Assembly (NCBI GenBank): GCA_001800245.1
Contig: MGVA01000068.1
Location: 83,833-147,832, forward strand
Direction: 5' to 3'
Source of the DNA: Elusimicrobia bacterium RIFOXYA12_FULL_51_18
Lineage (GTDB): Bacteria; Elusimicrobiota; Elusimicrobia; Elusimicrobiales; UBA9959
Length of the DNA stretch: 64,000 bases
The notes beneath the pieces were generated by a model, which saw only the letters and a list, made by a program, of their open reading frames with translations, did no database searches and was not told the origin of the DNA. Within the stretch, counting starts at the first letter, position 1. Every line of letters begins with the position of its first letter. A program made the position numbers and the translations under genes. Below are positions 1 to 8,952 of the stretch, piece after piece.

Positions 1-995
1 ATAAGATTGCTGGGGTTGTTAGTAACGTGCGCCCTAATCCAGATGTTGAAGATATGGCGCAATTATGCGCCGATAGTCATCAATATAACTTCGATGTAAT
101 CGTTGCAATTGGAGGAGGCAGTGTTATTGATGCCGCGAAGATTCTTGGAGCTGGAATGGGGAGTTGGGGGGAAACCCCCGCAACTATACGAGATTTTTTA
201 TCTAATGGCGCGAAGGTTAATTCAGGCGGCATAAAACCTGTTATTGCCATCCCCACTACAGCTGGTACAGGAAGCGAGGTTACTCCATTTGCAACTATCT
301 GGGATAATTCTTTGCACAAAAAATTTTCTATAGACAATCCTGGATTATATCCGGAAGTTGCGATAGTTGACCCAAAACTGACTTATTCTTTGCCAGAATT
401 GCACACTATTACAACAGGTTTGGATGCTGTTTCACAGGCCTTTGAATCAATTTGGAATCGAAAGGCTAGCCCGGCAACAATCGCAATCGCTACACAATCG
501 TTATCGTATTCTCTCAAAGCGCTTCCTTTATTAGTGTGGGATATCCGAGATGAGAAGGCAAGAAATGAATTAATGGCGGCCAGCCTGCTAGCTGGTTTGG
601 CAATAAGCCAGACTCGCACAGGGATTGCTCATTCAATTTCTTACCCGCTTACCGCACATTATGGGCTGCCGCATGGGTTGGCATGTAGCTTTACCTTGCC
701 TGCTATTCTGGAGTTTAATCTACAACATGATGATGGTCGTTTTGCTCAATTAGCTTCTTCATTGGGTAAATCTGGAACAGAAGAGTTAGTTGTTTGTTTG
801 AAACGTTTATTGGGCGAATGCAAAATTTATATGCGGATTAGGGAGTATATTCCTTCATCAATTGCTGTAATCTCGCTCTTAAAAGAGATGTTTGTTCCAG
901 AAAGGGCAAACAATAATATGATCCCCATAGACTACAAAATAGTTCAGTTTTTTCTTGAGAAAAGCCTGGAATCGGGAATAGATGCATTACACTAG
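1..995 (+). CDS. Iron-containing alcohol dehydrogenase, 5'-truncated by the window edge; possibly phosphonoacetaldehyde reductase
   Basis: The reading frame is open from base 3, so the gene begins upstream of the window; the GTG at 27 is internal. The visible part has the NAD-binding GGGSVIDAAK motif, the IPTTAGTGSEVTPFATIWD segment, and the metal-ligand region with an Asp in GLDAVSQAFES and His residues in AHSISYPLTAHYGLPHG. These are standard for group III Fe-dependent alcohol dehydrogenases, which reduce aldehydes with NAD(P)H in the cytoplasm. The SEVTPFATIWD and GLACSFTLPA stretches resemble, from memory, the phosphonoacetaldehyde reductase branch, which makes 2-hydroxyethylphosphonate for phosphonate-modified glycans. 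That subfamily call is inference. It would be supported if PEP mutase and phosphonopyruvate decarboxylase genes lie just upstream. It heads the polysaccharide cluster. Confidence 0.8.
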   Translation, partial: KIAGVVSNVRPNPDVEDMAQLCADSHQYNFDVIVAIGGGSVIDAAKILGAGMGSWGETPATIRDFLSNGAKVNSGGIKPVIAIPTTAGTGSEVTPFATIWDNSLHKKFSIDNPGLYPEVAIVDPKLTYSLPELHTITTGLDAVSQAFESIWNRKASPATIAIATQSLSYSLKALPLLVWDIRDEKARNELMAASLLAGLAISQTRTGIAHSISYPLTAHYGLPHGLACSFTLPAILEFNLQHDDGRFAQLASSLGKSGTEELVVCLKRLLGECKIYMRIREYIPSSIAVISLLKEMFVPERANNNMIPIDYKIVQFFLEKSLESGIDALH

Positions 996-1118
996 GCGAT
1001 ACATGAACGAGAAAGCGCAATCGTAAATGATCTATAGCTTTGTATAGTGTGCAGATTCACTAGCAGTTTCCGCCAGGGAGTTCCCTGGAATAAAAGTAGA
1101 GTAATATGCGAGGTCATT

Positions 1119-1946
1119 ATGTCAGTAATCTTTGAATGGAAGCAGGAAGATTTTGAAAAATTAATAAACAATTGCGCAACTGAACCTGTTACTCCGTATA
1201 TATTGAAATATTTGCCAAAAGACGGTCGGTTGCTTGAAGCCGGCTGCGGTTCAGGAAGATTTGTTTATTATTTAAATAGCCTCGGATATAAAATAACTGG
1301 TTTAGAGGTTGGAGATAAAATGGTTGACCTTGTAAATCAGGTCTATCCACATCTTGATATTCTCCGTGGCGATGTCAGGGATCTCCCTTTTCCTGATGAA
1401 TCGTTTTCGGGCTTGCTTTCTTTAGGTGTAATAGAGCATATTGTTGAAGGCATGGAGCGACCGATTTCGGAAATGTGGCGCGTTTTAAAAAAAGGTGGCT
1501 ATGCGCTTGTTATTGTTCCAAGTTTTAATTACATTCGTAGGATAAAATACCCGCTTGGGATTTATCATATTCGCTCTTTAGCTGGGTTGCTAAAACGTGC
1601 AATTATTTCTAAGCTTTCAAATTCACCCTCTGAAAAAATATATAAAACTTCATTGAAAACCCTTAAAAAGACAGATTTCCACTCTTGGCCCGCCCTTGGC
1701 GATTTTTATGAGTATCGATTAACTAAAAAACAATTCGAGGATCAACTCCTTGCTGCTGGATTTTCGATAATCGATAGTGTCCCGACATCACAGATTGACG
1801 GTGTTTACCATGAATTCGGGAGCGTATTCGTGTCCTTGAAGAATCACACATTTTATCCAAATGCCGTAGGCAAATGGTTGAATTCTACTCTTTCTAAAAT
1901 ACCATTCTGTCATAATCATATGCATTTATGTGTGGTGAAGAAATAG
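1119..1946 (+). CDS. SAM-dependent methyltransferase (class I)
   Basis: A 275-residue cytoplasmic methyltransferase of the Methyltransf_11 type. Motif I is LLEAGCGSGRF, the acidic residue ending strand 2 is in ITGLEVGD, and the post-I region reads GDVRDLPFPDESFSGLLSLGVIEH. The C-terminal part is variable and fits an acceptor-binding region. The ATG at 1119 is preferred over the upstream in-frame GTG at 1047, because a GAGG lies just before it and homology-like sequence begins there. In this glycan cluster it probably methylates a sugar, a lipid-linked intermediate or a phosphonate. The substrate cannot be read from the sequence. Confidence 0.8.
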   Translation: MSVIFEWKQEDFEKLINNCATEPVTPYILKYLPKDGRLLEAGCGSGRFVYYLNSLGYKITGLEVGDKMVDLVNQVYPHLDILRGDVRDLPFPDESFSGLLSLGVIEHIVEGMERPISEMWRVLKKGGYALVIVPSFNYIRRIKYPLGIYHIRSLAGLLKRAIISKLSNSPSEKIYKTSLKTLKKTDFHSWPALGDFYEYRLTKKQFEDQLLAAGFSIIDSVPTSQIDGVYHEFGSVFVSLKNHTFYPNAVGKWLNSTLSKIPFCHNHMHLCVVKK

Positions 1947-2024
1947 CGCAGAAATATTGTTGTGTGGAAATAAATCTAATCGGTCCAGTATTGTGGATTT
2001 GGAGCATTCGTGAGGTTTTTATCT

Positions 2025-3872
2025 ATGACTTCTAAACAATTAAATATAGTGCTCTTAGTAACCGATGGGCATGGTTATTATACTGGCAATATGGATTGGG
2101 GCACAAAAGAATTTAAGAATTTAAAAGATAGATTAGATAATCTTAAGCTTGTGGAAAAAGGGTTTGTTAAATTCTCTAATGTAATGTCCCCTGCCGTGTC
2201 GACTATTATGTCAGTGGAAAGTATAATGAGTGGGATATATGCGGCGAAAAGCCATAAACTGCATTGGCGGGAATGGCCTAAATGGGACATCTTTAACCAT
2301 CCTGTGCTAAGTAGTTTCCTTAAACAGCTCGGTTATTCAGTAACAGGTTTTTCATACCTGTTGAATAGCGAAAACTGGCTTCCGTGTATCAATTGTTATA
2401 ACCCAGAATTGTATAAAAACTATCCTTCGATAAAGCGCGATACCCACTCCCATGAGGCGGTTCTTGCCGCAGTAAAACATTATTTTGCGAATGCATTTAA
2501 AGGTGATAAGCCGGGTTTCTTTATTGTGCATTCTATTTTTATCTTTGACATGTGGGATGAATTAATGAAAGAGTTTTCTTCAAATGGTTTTACAGAAGAA
2601 AATACTATCTTTATTCTAACGGCCGACCATTATTTCCCAAAGAATTTTGGTAGACAGTGGCTGCTAGGTGAAAGGAACGGATCGTTACTTGGCCACCATA
2701 TCGACCTTACAGAGTACAACGTCCGTGTGCCACTGTATTTAAGATATCCAGGTTCCAAAGGATTTGAAAGTAGTGAACTTGTTTCTGGTGTCGATATCGC
2801 TCCGACATTAGTAGACTTACTCGGGGTTTCTGCTCAATGGCCAGCCAAATTCGATGGAGTAAGCCTTGTGCCTTTACTCAAAGGCGATCCGATTCCTGCC
2901 AGAATGCTTAGAGCTGATAATATTTATCCCTATCAAATAGGTGAGCAACAAGGGCGAGTTACGGCTATACGCAAAGGGAAGTATAAATACGTTTTCCGCC
3001 CTGACCCTCCTTCATCATATATAGCATATAGGCTTGATGAAGACTGGTCTGTAGTTCTTGAGCGGGAAGAATTTTATGATATTGACGCTGATCCACAGGA
3101 AGCCCGAAATCTCATTCATAATGAGTCTCAATACATTCAAGAAGAAGTGTTGCAATGCAGGGAGTTTCTAAAAAAAACAAATCAGGATATCACTATATTT
3201 CACTTGTCAACTTTGCGCGAGGCCTTTCAGCGTAATGACCTGGCAAATAAATTATTTTCCGGAAAGAAAACCGGTAATCTCCTATGTATACAAAGCACAC
3301 ATAATGTCGTTTTTGAATCAATTCTCCGTGTACTTCAGGCAGAACTTCCTGGCTGGAATATCGACATTGTAATAAAGGCCGGTAATTCTCTGCAACTGCC
3401 CGGAATACGCAAATCCATACATTATTTCGATAATAATGTCTATCAAAAAGATAAATTCATTAAGGCTATGGATTCAAATAGCTTGCAGCATTATGACATC
3501 ATAATTAATACCTCAAATATCCCCATGGGCGATTACTCAGCTGTCTACGATCCGGTTCACCATCCTGTTGGTGACTTCATTATCACACAAGAGATAATGA
3601 ACTGCCTGAAAACTGATATGAGAGCGAGTCTGTGTTTAGATATGACATATGGATTCGCTAATCCTTACTCTGTTTCCGGTAATCGTAAATTTTGGCAATT
3701 GTATTCGCCGAGAAAGTTATTGTTCGCTTTTCTTGCTTATTTAATGCATAGATTTGAGCCAGAACTGAGGAAAATAAAGAAAGCACTACCGAATAATAAT
3801 CAATTTCCCAAAATAAATCAGTATCTGTCTGAAAGGATAATTGTTACGAAGAAGAATCAATGTAATGAGTGA
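2025..3872 (+). CDS. Alkaline-phosphatase/sulfatase superfamily protein with an extra C-terminal domain
   Basis: Residues 1 to about 385 carry sulfatase-type landmarks: NIVLLVTDGHG at the N-terminus, TADHYFPKNFG, GHHIDLTEYNVRVPLYLRYPG, VDIAPTLVDLLGV and FYDIDADPQEARNL. The canonical sulfatase Cys-X-Pro-Ser-Arg is absent. The matching segment is SPAVSTIMSVESIMSG, which aligns with the Thr-nucleophile pattern of phospho-transferases and phosphodiesterases in this superfamily. Between FFIVHS and TADH only about 35 residues remain, shorter than usual. About 220 residues follow with no obvious match, starting with a Rossmann-like GNLLCIQSTHNVVFESILRVLQ. ATG 2025 has a GAGG 9 nt upstream; GTG 2010 is an alternative start. 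A role in adding or removing phospho-groups on the surface glycan is inference. Confidence 0.7.
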   Translation: MTSKQLNIVLLVTDGHGYYTGNMDWGTKEFKNLKDRLDNLKLVEKGFVKFSNVMSPAVSTIMSVESIMSGIYAAKSHKLHWREWPKWDIFNHPVLSSFLKQLGYSVTGFSYLLNSENWLPCINCYNPELYKNYPSIKRDTHSHEAVLAAVKHYFANAFKGDKPGFFIVHSIFIFDMWDELMKEFSSNGFTEENTIFILTADHYFPKNFGRQWLLGERNGSLLGHHIDLTEYNVRVPLYLRYPGSKGFESSELVSGVDIAPTLVDLLGVSAQWPAKFDGVSLVPLLKGDPIPARMLRADNIYPYQIGEQQGRVTAIRKGKYKYVFRPDPPSSYIAYRLDEDWSVVLEREEFYDIDADPQEARNLIHNESQYIQEEVLQCREFLKKTNQDITIFHLSTLREAFQRNDLANKLFSGKKTGNLLCIQSTHNVVFESILRVLQAELPGWNIDIVIKAGNSLQLPGIRKSIHYFDNNVYQKDKFIKAMDSNSLQHYDIIINTSNIPMGDYSAVYDPVHHPVGDFIITQEIMNCLKTDMRASLCLDMTYGFANPYSVSGNRKFWQLYSPRKLLFAFLAYLMHRFEPELRKIKKALPNNNQFPKINQYLSERIIVTKKNQCNE

Positions 3873-5328
3873 ACTTCAAGAAGTGAAAATTACTGATATA
3901 AAGCACCGCTCAATTAAGGCTGCTAAATGGAGTGCATTATCTGAAATTTCGACACGTTTAATCGCCCCTATAGTCACCCTTATTCTGGCCCGCCTCCTTG
4001 CCCCATCTGATTTTGGTGTTGTAAGCGTAGCCACTATAGCTATTGGCTTAGCGCAAACATTCCAGGAATTTGGTTTTGGAAAGGCTTTGATTCAAACCAA
4101 TGAAAATGTGGAGGTGTATGCTAATAATGCATTTTGGATTAATGTCGGAATGGGAGTTTTTCTTTATACGGCAATTTTATTCACTGCTCCCGCCATCTCG
4201 AGATTTTTTGACAGTCCACAAAGTATAGCCGTTCTTAGAACCCTATGCCTACAACTAATTTTTACTAGCTTTTCCTCGGTGCAGGCTTCCTTCTTACAAC
4301 GGAGTATGAATTTCAAAGCAATATTTGTAGTCCGCCTTACTTCCTCTTTCCTGCCAGGCATTGTCTCAGTTGTAATGGCGCTGCAAGGAATGGGTGTTTG
4401 GGCTTTAGTATTTGGCTCATTAGTGGGTGCTATAACACAAGCCATATTGTATTGGAGGTTAAGTACATGGCGCCCATGTTGGAGATTTGATTTGATCGTA
4501 TTGAAAAGAATGGTAATGTTCTCTAGATGGGTTCTTTTGGAAGGTGTTTTTGCCTGGCTTATTACATGGGGGGATTCTGTAGTACTTGGGCATTATTTAG
4601 GCGTAGAGGTCTTGGGTATTTATCGTGTTGGTTCAACCGCAATTGCTATCATATCAACCATTGTTTTTACTCCGATTATTTCTATTGCATTTTCATTCTT
4701 TTCACGGCTCCAATCTAATCTCGATGAGTTAAAGAATTCTTATAATAAGCTCACTCAATTGATTGTTGTCATAGCCATTCCCATCGGAATTGGGCTTGCA
4801 TTGTTGTCCAAACCAATAGTAATTATCTTTTTGGATAAAAAATGGGTTGGCACTGAAATAGTTATTTCTATTATGGCTATAAGATTGGCGCTAGGATGGC
4901 TAGTCGGTTTGAATTCAACAGTTTATACAGCACTTGCACGGCCTGATTTAAATGTCAAGCTTTTGCTTCTTGTTACGATTATCTCAATACCATCGTATAT
5001 ATTCGGCGCTCATTATGGGTTACTAGTGTTTTGCCTAATGCGCCTTCTAACTGCAATTATTGACAATTGTATAAATTACTATATTGCCAGGAATTTGCTT
5101 CAATTGTCATTGTCAACCTTGCTTGAACCTGTTGCTGTCGCCTTATGGGGCACTGCTTTTATGGGCGCGAGTATTATCGGAATAATGAAATTAACAGCCA
5201 TAAATACCTGGCCAATATTTATTGCTGTTGTCTTAATAGCTATGATCTCTTATCTGGTAAGCCTTACTGTAATAAAAAAGGATTTTGTCATCTGGTGCTA
5301 CAATTACGGGAAACAAGTGCTTCAATGA
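3865..5328 (+). CDS. Wzx-type polysaccharide flippase (MOP/PST family)
   Basis: A 487-residue integral membrane protein with 12 or more hydrophobic segments. The N-terminus (AAKWSALSEISTRLIAPIVTLILARLLAPSDFG, read in two overlapping parts) is typical of the Polysacc_synt_3 / lipopolysaccharide flippase family. Its members move undecaprenyl-linked oligosaccharide from the cytoplasmic to the periplasmic face. The ATG at 3865 overlaps the end of the preceding gene by 8 bases, so translation is probably coupled. The ORF extends upstream to a TTG at 3841, which is less likely. Together with the polymerase at 7.7 kb it points to a Wzx/Wzy-dependent glycan. Confidence 0.88.
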   Translation: MSELQEVKITDIKHRSIKAAKWSALSEISTRLIAPIVTLILARLLAPSDFGVVSVATIAIGLAQTFQEFGFGKALIQTNENVEVYANNAFWINVGMGVFLYTAILFTAPAISRFFDSPQSIAVLRTLCLQLIFTSFSSVQASFLQRSMNFKAIFVVRLTSSFLPGIVSVVMALQGMGVWALVFGSLVGAITQAILYWRLSTWRPCWRFDLIVLKRMVMFSRWVLLEGVFAWLITWGDSVVLGHYLGVEVLGIYRVGSTAIAIISTIVFTPIISIAFSFFSRLQSNLDELKNSYNKLTQLIVVIAIPIGIGLALLSKPIVIIFLDKKWVGTEIVISIMAIRLALGWLVGLNSTVYTALARPDLNVKLLLLVTIISIPSYIFGAHYGLLVFCLMRLLTAIIDNCINYYIARNLLQLSLSTLLEPVAVALWGTAFMGASIIGIMKLTAINTWPIFIAVVLIAMISYLVSLTVIKKDFVIWCYNYGKQVLQ

Positions 5329-5391
5329 ACCCTGTTTTGTCATTTAGATTAAAGTGTGGTGTAAAATAGATACAAAGGTGTCTTATTCAAA

Positions 5392-6441
5392 ATGGAAAAT
5401 GTCACTGTACTTTGGAATAATACAAATGGCACTGAATTCGAAAGAAGTATCCCATTGTTGTGGAGCGGAAAACGGAATGTAAAACTAGGCTTTAAAAATA
5501 ACATAAATATCCTATTTCTTAACGGTTACAACCAATTGGGGAAGGGTTATATTGCCTCCTTGGAAAATATTGGATATGGTGTTCACGATGTTGCTGGAAT
5601 TTATGAAAGATACGCTGCAAAATATAATCAATTAAATAGATTCGGCGATTACGGGAAGAAATGTTTCCTGAGGTGGCTAGTTATAAGAGATTTCTTTAAT
5701 AAATCCTCGTTTATACATTACGATGGAGACATTCTTTTTAACGATAGCCCGGAACACCTGGGAGAAGCCTTGGGGAAATACACATTCGTCCTTCAGGGTT
5801 GCCCCGCTTTTGTTTCTGTCCATGACACGATTTGGTTAGATAAATACGAAAATGCATTGGGTAAATTTGTCAATGATCTCGAAGGCTATTCAGCAATGGC
5901 TTGGGAGCAACGAAAAGGATGGGAGGAGTCTTTTAAAATCAAATGGGCAGGCTCAAGATATGCCGAAGTTATATCGAGTGACCAGGATTTAATTTCACAT
6001 CTTATTCATACCGATCAATTGCCGCAAACTGCTCCCGATATCGTTAAAGCAGCTGTACCAGGGGTTATGCTCATTGAGAACCCCTTATATTTGTTCTCCC
6101 ACCATGAAGGGATGTTGCCTCTTAAGTACACAAGAGTTAACTCAGTTGATTATTTCAATGGGGAAAAAGTGGGATTTTGGCATATACAGTCCTATTTTGC
6201 ACATTATTTGAGTCAAGTGTACTTCAGAAAATGCTTTCTAAATGTGCCGCTGAGGGTTCCAAACTTGCTTGAGCCTATGCAAAAAATAGATAAAGTGATT
6301 TCCACATCTTTCCGCATAGCAAGTAGGTTGATACGGGGCAAGTCAAATAGGATTGATTTATACCGATATTTCTTTGAAGAAAATGATTTGTCTGCTGTTT
6401 TCAATAATGCCATATTCTGGAAGAAGGTTTTTACGAAGTAA
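5392..6441 (+). CDS. Putative GT-A type glycosyltransferase (unassigned family)
   Basis: A 349-residue soluble protein. The strongest clue is FIHYDGDILFNDSPEHL, which has the hydrophobic strand followed by DGD expected for the metal-binding DxD motif of GT-A glycosyltransferases. A later segment, FSHHEGMLPLKY, and a Trp-rich FWHIQSYFAHYL could form the acceptor side. No family is recognised with confidence. Position between the flippase and a GT4 enzyme supports a sugar-transfer role. It starts at ATG 5392. Confidence 0.5.
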   Translation: MENVTVLWNNTNGTEFERSIPLLWSGKRNVKLGFKNNINILFLNGYNQLGKGYIASLENIGYGVHDVAGIYERYAAKYNQLNRFGDYGKKCFLRWLVIRDFFNKSSFIHYDGDILFNDSPEHLGEALGKYTFVLQGCPAFVSVHDTIWLDKYENALGKFVNDLEGYSAMAWEQRKGWEESFKIKWAGSRYAEVISSDQDLISHLIHTDQLPQTAPDIVKAAVPGVMLIENPLYLFSHHEGMLPLKYTRVNSVDYFNGEKVGFWHIQSYFAHYLSQVYFRKCFLNVPLRVPNLLEPMQKIDKVISTSFRIASRLIRGKSNRIDLYRYFFEENDLSAVFNNAIFWKKVFTK

Positions 6442-6499
6442 TTCTTTTCATTATCCTGTGTGTTAGGGTTTGTTTTATATAAATTTAGGAACAACAACT

Positions 6500-7702
6500 A
6501 TGAAAGTCGCAGTTATCTTCGAAGACATACTTGATAGTGGAGGCGGATTTCAGCAGGCACTTTCGACTGCGTGCCTTTTAAATAAGCACCATGATACATA
6601 CACATACGTCTTTTATACCACGCAGAAACAAAATATTGAAATATTAGGCAGGTCTGGGGCTGAAGCACATTTTCTTAATCCCCGTTCAATAAGTAATCTT
6701 ATCTACAGGGTTTATGACAGGTTCTTTAAATATGGAACAGCTAGGCGATGGCTTCAGTTTATAAGCTTCAGCGAGTCTCCTTTCGAGAAGGTTCTTATTA
6801 ATAATCAGGTAGATTTGATTTATTTCCTTCGCCCTTCAGCTCTTGTGTTATTCCTGGCTAAAACCAATTATATTATCACAGTCTGGGACCTTTGCCACCG
6901 GGATCATCCTGAGTTTCCTGAAGTTAATTTCGAAGGGGAATTTGAGGGCCGAGAAAACTTATTAATAAATACCCTTCATAAAGCTGTAGCAGTCTTGGCA
7001 GATTCGGAATCTGGCAAGGCCAATATTATACGACGATACGGATGTGATCCAGAGAGAATCTTCGTGGCCCAATTTCTTCCAGCAATCGGGATAAGGGCTG
7101 GCCAATTTATAGATATCAGGAAGAGATATTCCTTGAAGAATAAATATATCTTTTATCCAGCGCAATTCTGGTCGCATAAAAACCATATATATATCCTTGA
7201 CGGATTGAAGCTGCTACGTCATAAATTCGGTGTGGAAATTGATGCTGTTTTTTCAGGATCTGATAAAGGAAATCTTCAATTTGTGCTTAATTACGCCAGG
7301 AAACTTGGACTAGAAAGCAATGTGCATTATGTCGGATTTGTTCCCACTGAAGAGATGTCTTCTTTTTATAAGCACGCCGTCGCACTTGTTATGCCGACCT
7401 ATTTCGGCCCAACTAACATTCCTCCTTTAGAGGCATTCACTCTGGGGTGTCCCGTTTGCTATTCTGACCTTCCTGGATTGCGGGATCAGGTGCGCGATGC
7501 AGTATTCCTGATGGATTTGGATGAGCCGGAATCTATGGCGAACCATATTATGACTATACTGTCTGCCCCGGAGATTGTTCAAGAGAAAATAAACCGAGGC
7601 AAGCAGTTACTGTCGCAATGGACCGCAAATGACTATTGGAATGTCCTCCGTGAAATATTTGATAAATATTCCATGAAAATGCGGTGTTGGAAAAATGAAT
7701 AA
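6500..7702 (+). CDS. Glycosyltransferase, GT4-like (GT-B fold)
   Basis: A 400-residue enzyme. The C-terminal half has the GT4 signature: YPAQFWSHKNH (donor-domain start), VHYVGFVPTEEMSSFYKHA, and ALVMPTYFGPTNIPPLEAFTLGCPV with the conserved acidic residue of the EX7E-like motif. The N-terminus MKVAVIFEDILDSGGGFQQ is the usual acceptor-domain start with a glycine-rich loop. The ATG at 6500 is preferred over TTG 6470, because AGGA lies 9 nt upstream. It likely adds one sugar to the lipid-linked oligosaccharide in the cytoplasm. Confidence 0.85.
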   Translation: MKVAVIFEDILDSGGGFQQALSTACLLNKHHDTYTYVFYTTQKQNIEILGRSGAEAHFLNPRSISNLIYRVYDRFFKYGTARRWLQFISFSESPFEKVLINNQVDLIYFLRPSALVLFLAKTNYIITVWDLCHRDHPEFPEVNFEGEFEGRENLLINTLHKAVAVLADSESGKANIIRRYGCDPERIFVAQFLPAIGIRAGQFIDIRKRYSLKNKYIFYPAQFWSHKNHIYILDGLKLLRHKFGVEIDAVFSGSDKGNLQFVLNYARKLGLESNVHYVGFVPTEEMSSFYKHAVALVMPTYFGPTNIPPLEAFTLGCPVCYSDLPGLRDQVRDAVFLMDLDEPESMANHIMTILSAPEIVQEKINRGKQLLSQWTANDYWNVLREIFDKYSMKMRCWKNE

Positions 7703-7718
7703 GCCCTACAACTAAATC

Positions 7719-8951
7719 ATGAACAGTTATGTTATTTCTAATTTGTATTTTTATACAGTGCTTGGGGGCTATTTAATTGCTATCGCTTTATTCAATCTTT
7801 TGTATGGTGAGTCCGTTCCAGGAACAATAGGATATGTATTCGCGGTGCCAACTATAGTGTTTTGGGTTAGGTCAGCTTTGTTTTCAAAAAGATCTCGGCG
7901 ATTACCTGCTTTCTTTTATAAATATATAGCATTTGGCGCTGTTTTCTTTGTTTGGGTGCTGTTTACTTCAATAGTAAACGGAATCAATGATGAGCAAATA
8001 TTTAAGAAATTCTTTGTGTATTTTATGTCTTTTTCTATTATTCCTTATCTTACCGGTTTAGTAATAGCTTCACGCATTGATGAATTAAATGTGAAATGGG
8101 CTTATGTGGTTTGTCTGATTCTCATTGTATTAGGTGTTGCTTCAGGTATTGAGAATCGTGATTTGCTTCTCAATGGGAGTTATCGAATAACTGGTTACGC
8201 GAATTTGGGTGAAAATGATTATGGTGTCATCTTGGGTTGTTATTCGATAATTTCCTGTTTCGCGCTTTATTGCTCTAATCTCAATCCGCTAGTTCGGATT
8301 GGCTCAATTTTGTTTTTGGTTATTGTCTCCCCAATTCTGGCATTTTATTCTGGATCTATGGGGGGACTTCTTTCATTGTATTCTGTATTGCTGCTTATTT
8401 TTTTACTTTCAGCGCTAAAGAATACAAATGCTTTTATTATGTTCTTCCTGAAAGCAATTGGGGTTGTGGGTTTATCGTTTATGTTATTTATGGCGGTCGT
8501 AAACTATGGAAAAAATACAGCTATTTTTGGCGGCGGTGAGAATATCTCTAAATATTTGGCTAGATTTGAAGCTATCGGAAATGCGGATTGGAGTAATATC
8601 GAGCAAGCAAGAAGTTCTTTGATGTCACTTTATTGGGGGCAATTCCTTGCCAATCCGCTAATAGGTAGCGGATTCGGTAATCGCGAGGGAGTGAGAAGTG
8701 ACCCACATAATTTTATTATAGAACTTCTTGGCGAAACTGGTTTGGTCTCTCTTTTGCTCTTCTTGGTTATTTTCTTGCCAGGCCTTAGAAAATCCTTTTA
8801 TATACTAAAAAGCTATGGAAGAAATAGTGTCTTGTATTTAATTGCGGTGGCTTTTATTGCTTACTCTTGTGAATCATTATTCTCCGGGAGTATTTTTATT
8901 AATCCGCTTTTATGGATGCTTATGGGGATTCTCCCAAGTCAGCGAGTATGA
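7719..8951 (+). CDS. O-antigen polymerase / ligase family membrane protein (Wzy-like)
   Basis: A 410-residue protein made almost entirely of hydrophobic segments (about 10-12), with a long loop around residues 280-330. The segment NPLIGSGFGNREGVRSDPHNFIIELLGETGLVSLLLFL is the Wzy_C hallmark, with the conserved PHN before the final membrane helices. Such proteins polymerise repeat units or attach them to lipid A or protein in the periplasm. Within a locus that also has a flippase, a polymerase role is most likely; ligase cannot be excluded from sequence alone. Confidence 0.8.
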   Translation: MNSYVISNLYFYTVLGGYLIAIALFNLLYGESVPGTIGYVFAVPTIVFWVRSALFSKRSRRLPAFFYKYIAFGAVFFVWVLFTSIVNGINDEQIFKKFFVYFMSFSIIPYLTGLVIASRIDELNVKWAYVVCLILIVLGVASGIENRDLLLNGSYRITGYANLGENDYGVILGCYSIISCFALYCSNLNPLVRIGSILFLVIVSPILAFYSGSMGGLLSLYSVLLLIFLLSALKNTNAFIMFFLKAIGVVGLSFMLFMAVVNYGKNTAIFGGGENISKYLARFEAIGNADWSNIEQARSSLMSLYWGQFLANPLIGSGFGNREGVRSDPHNFIIELLGETGLVSLLLFLVIFLPGLRKSFYILKSYGRNSVLYLIAVAFIAYSCESLFSGSIFINPLLWMLMGILPSQRV

Positions 8952-8952
8952 A

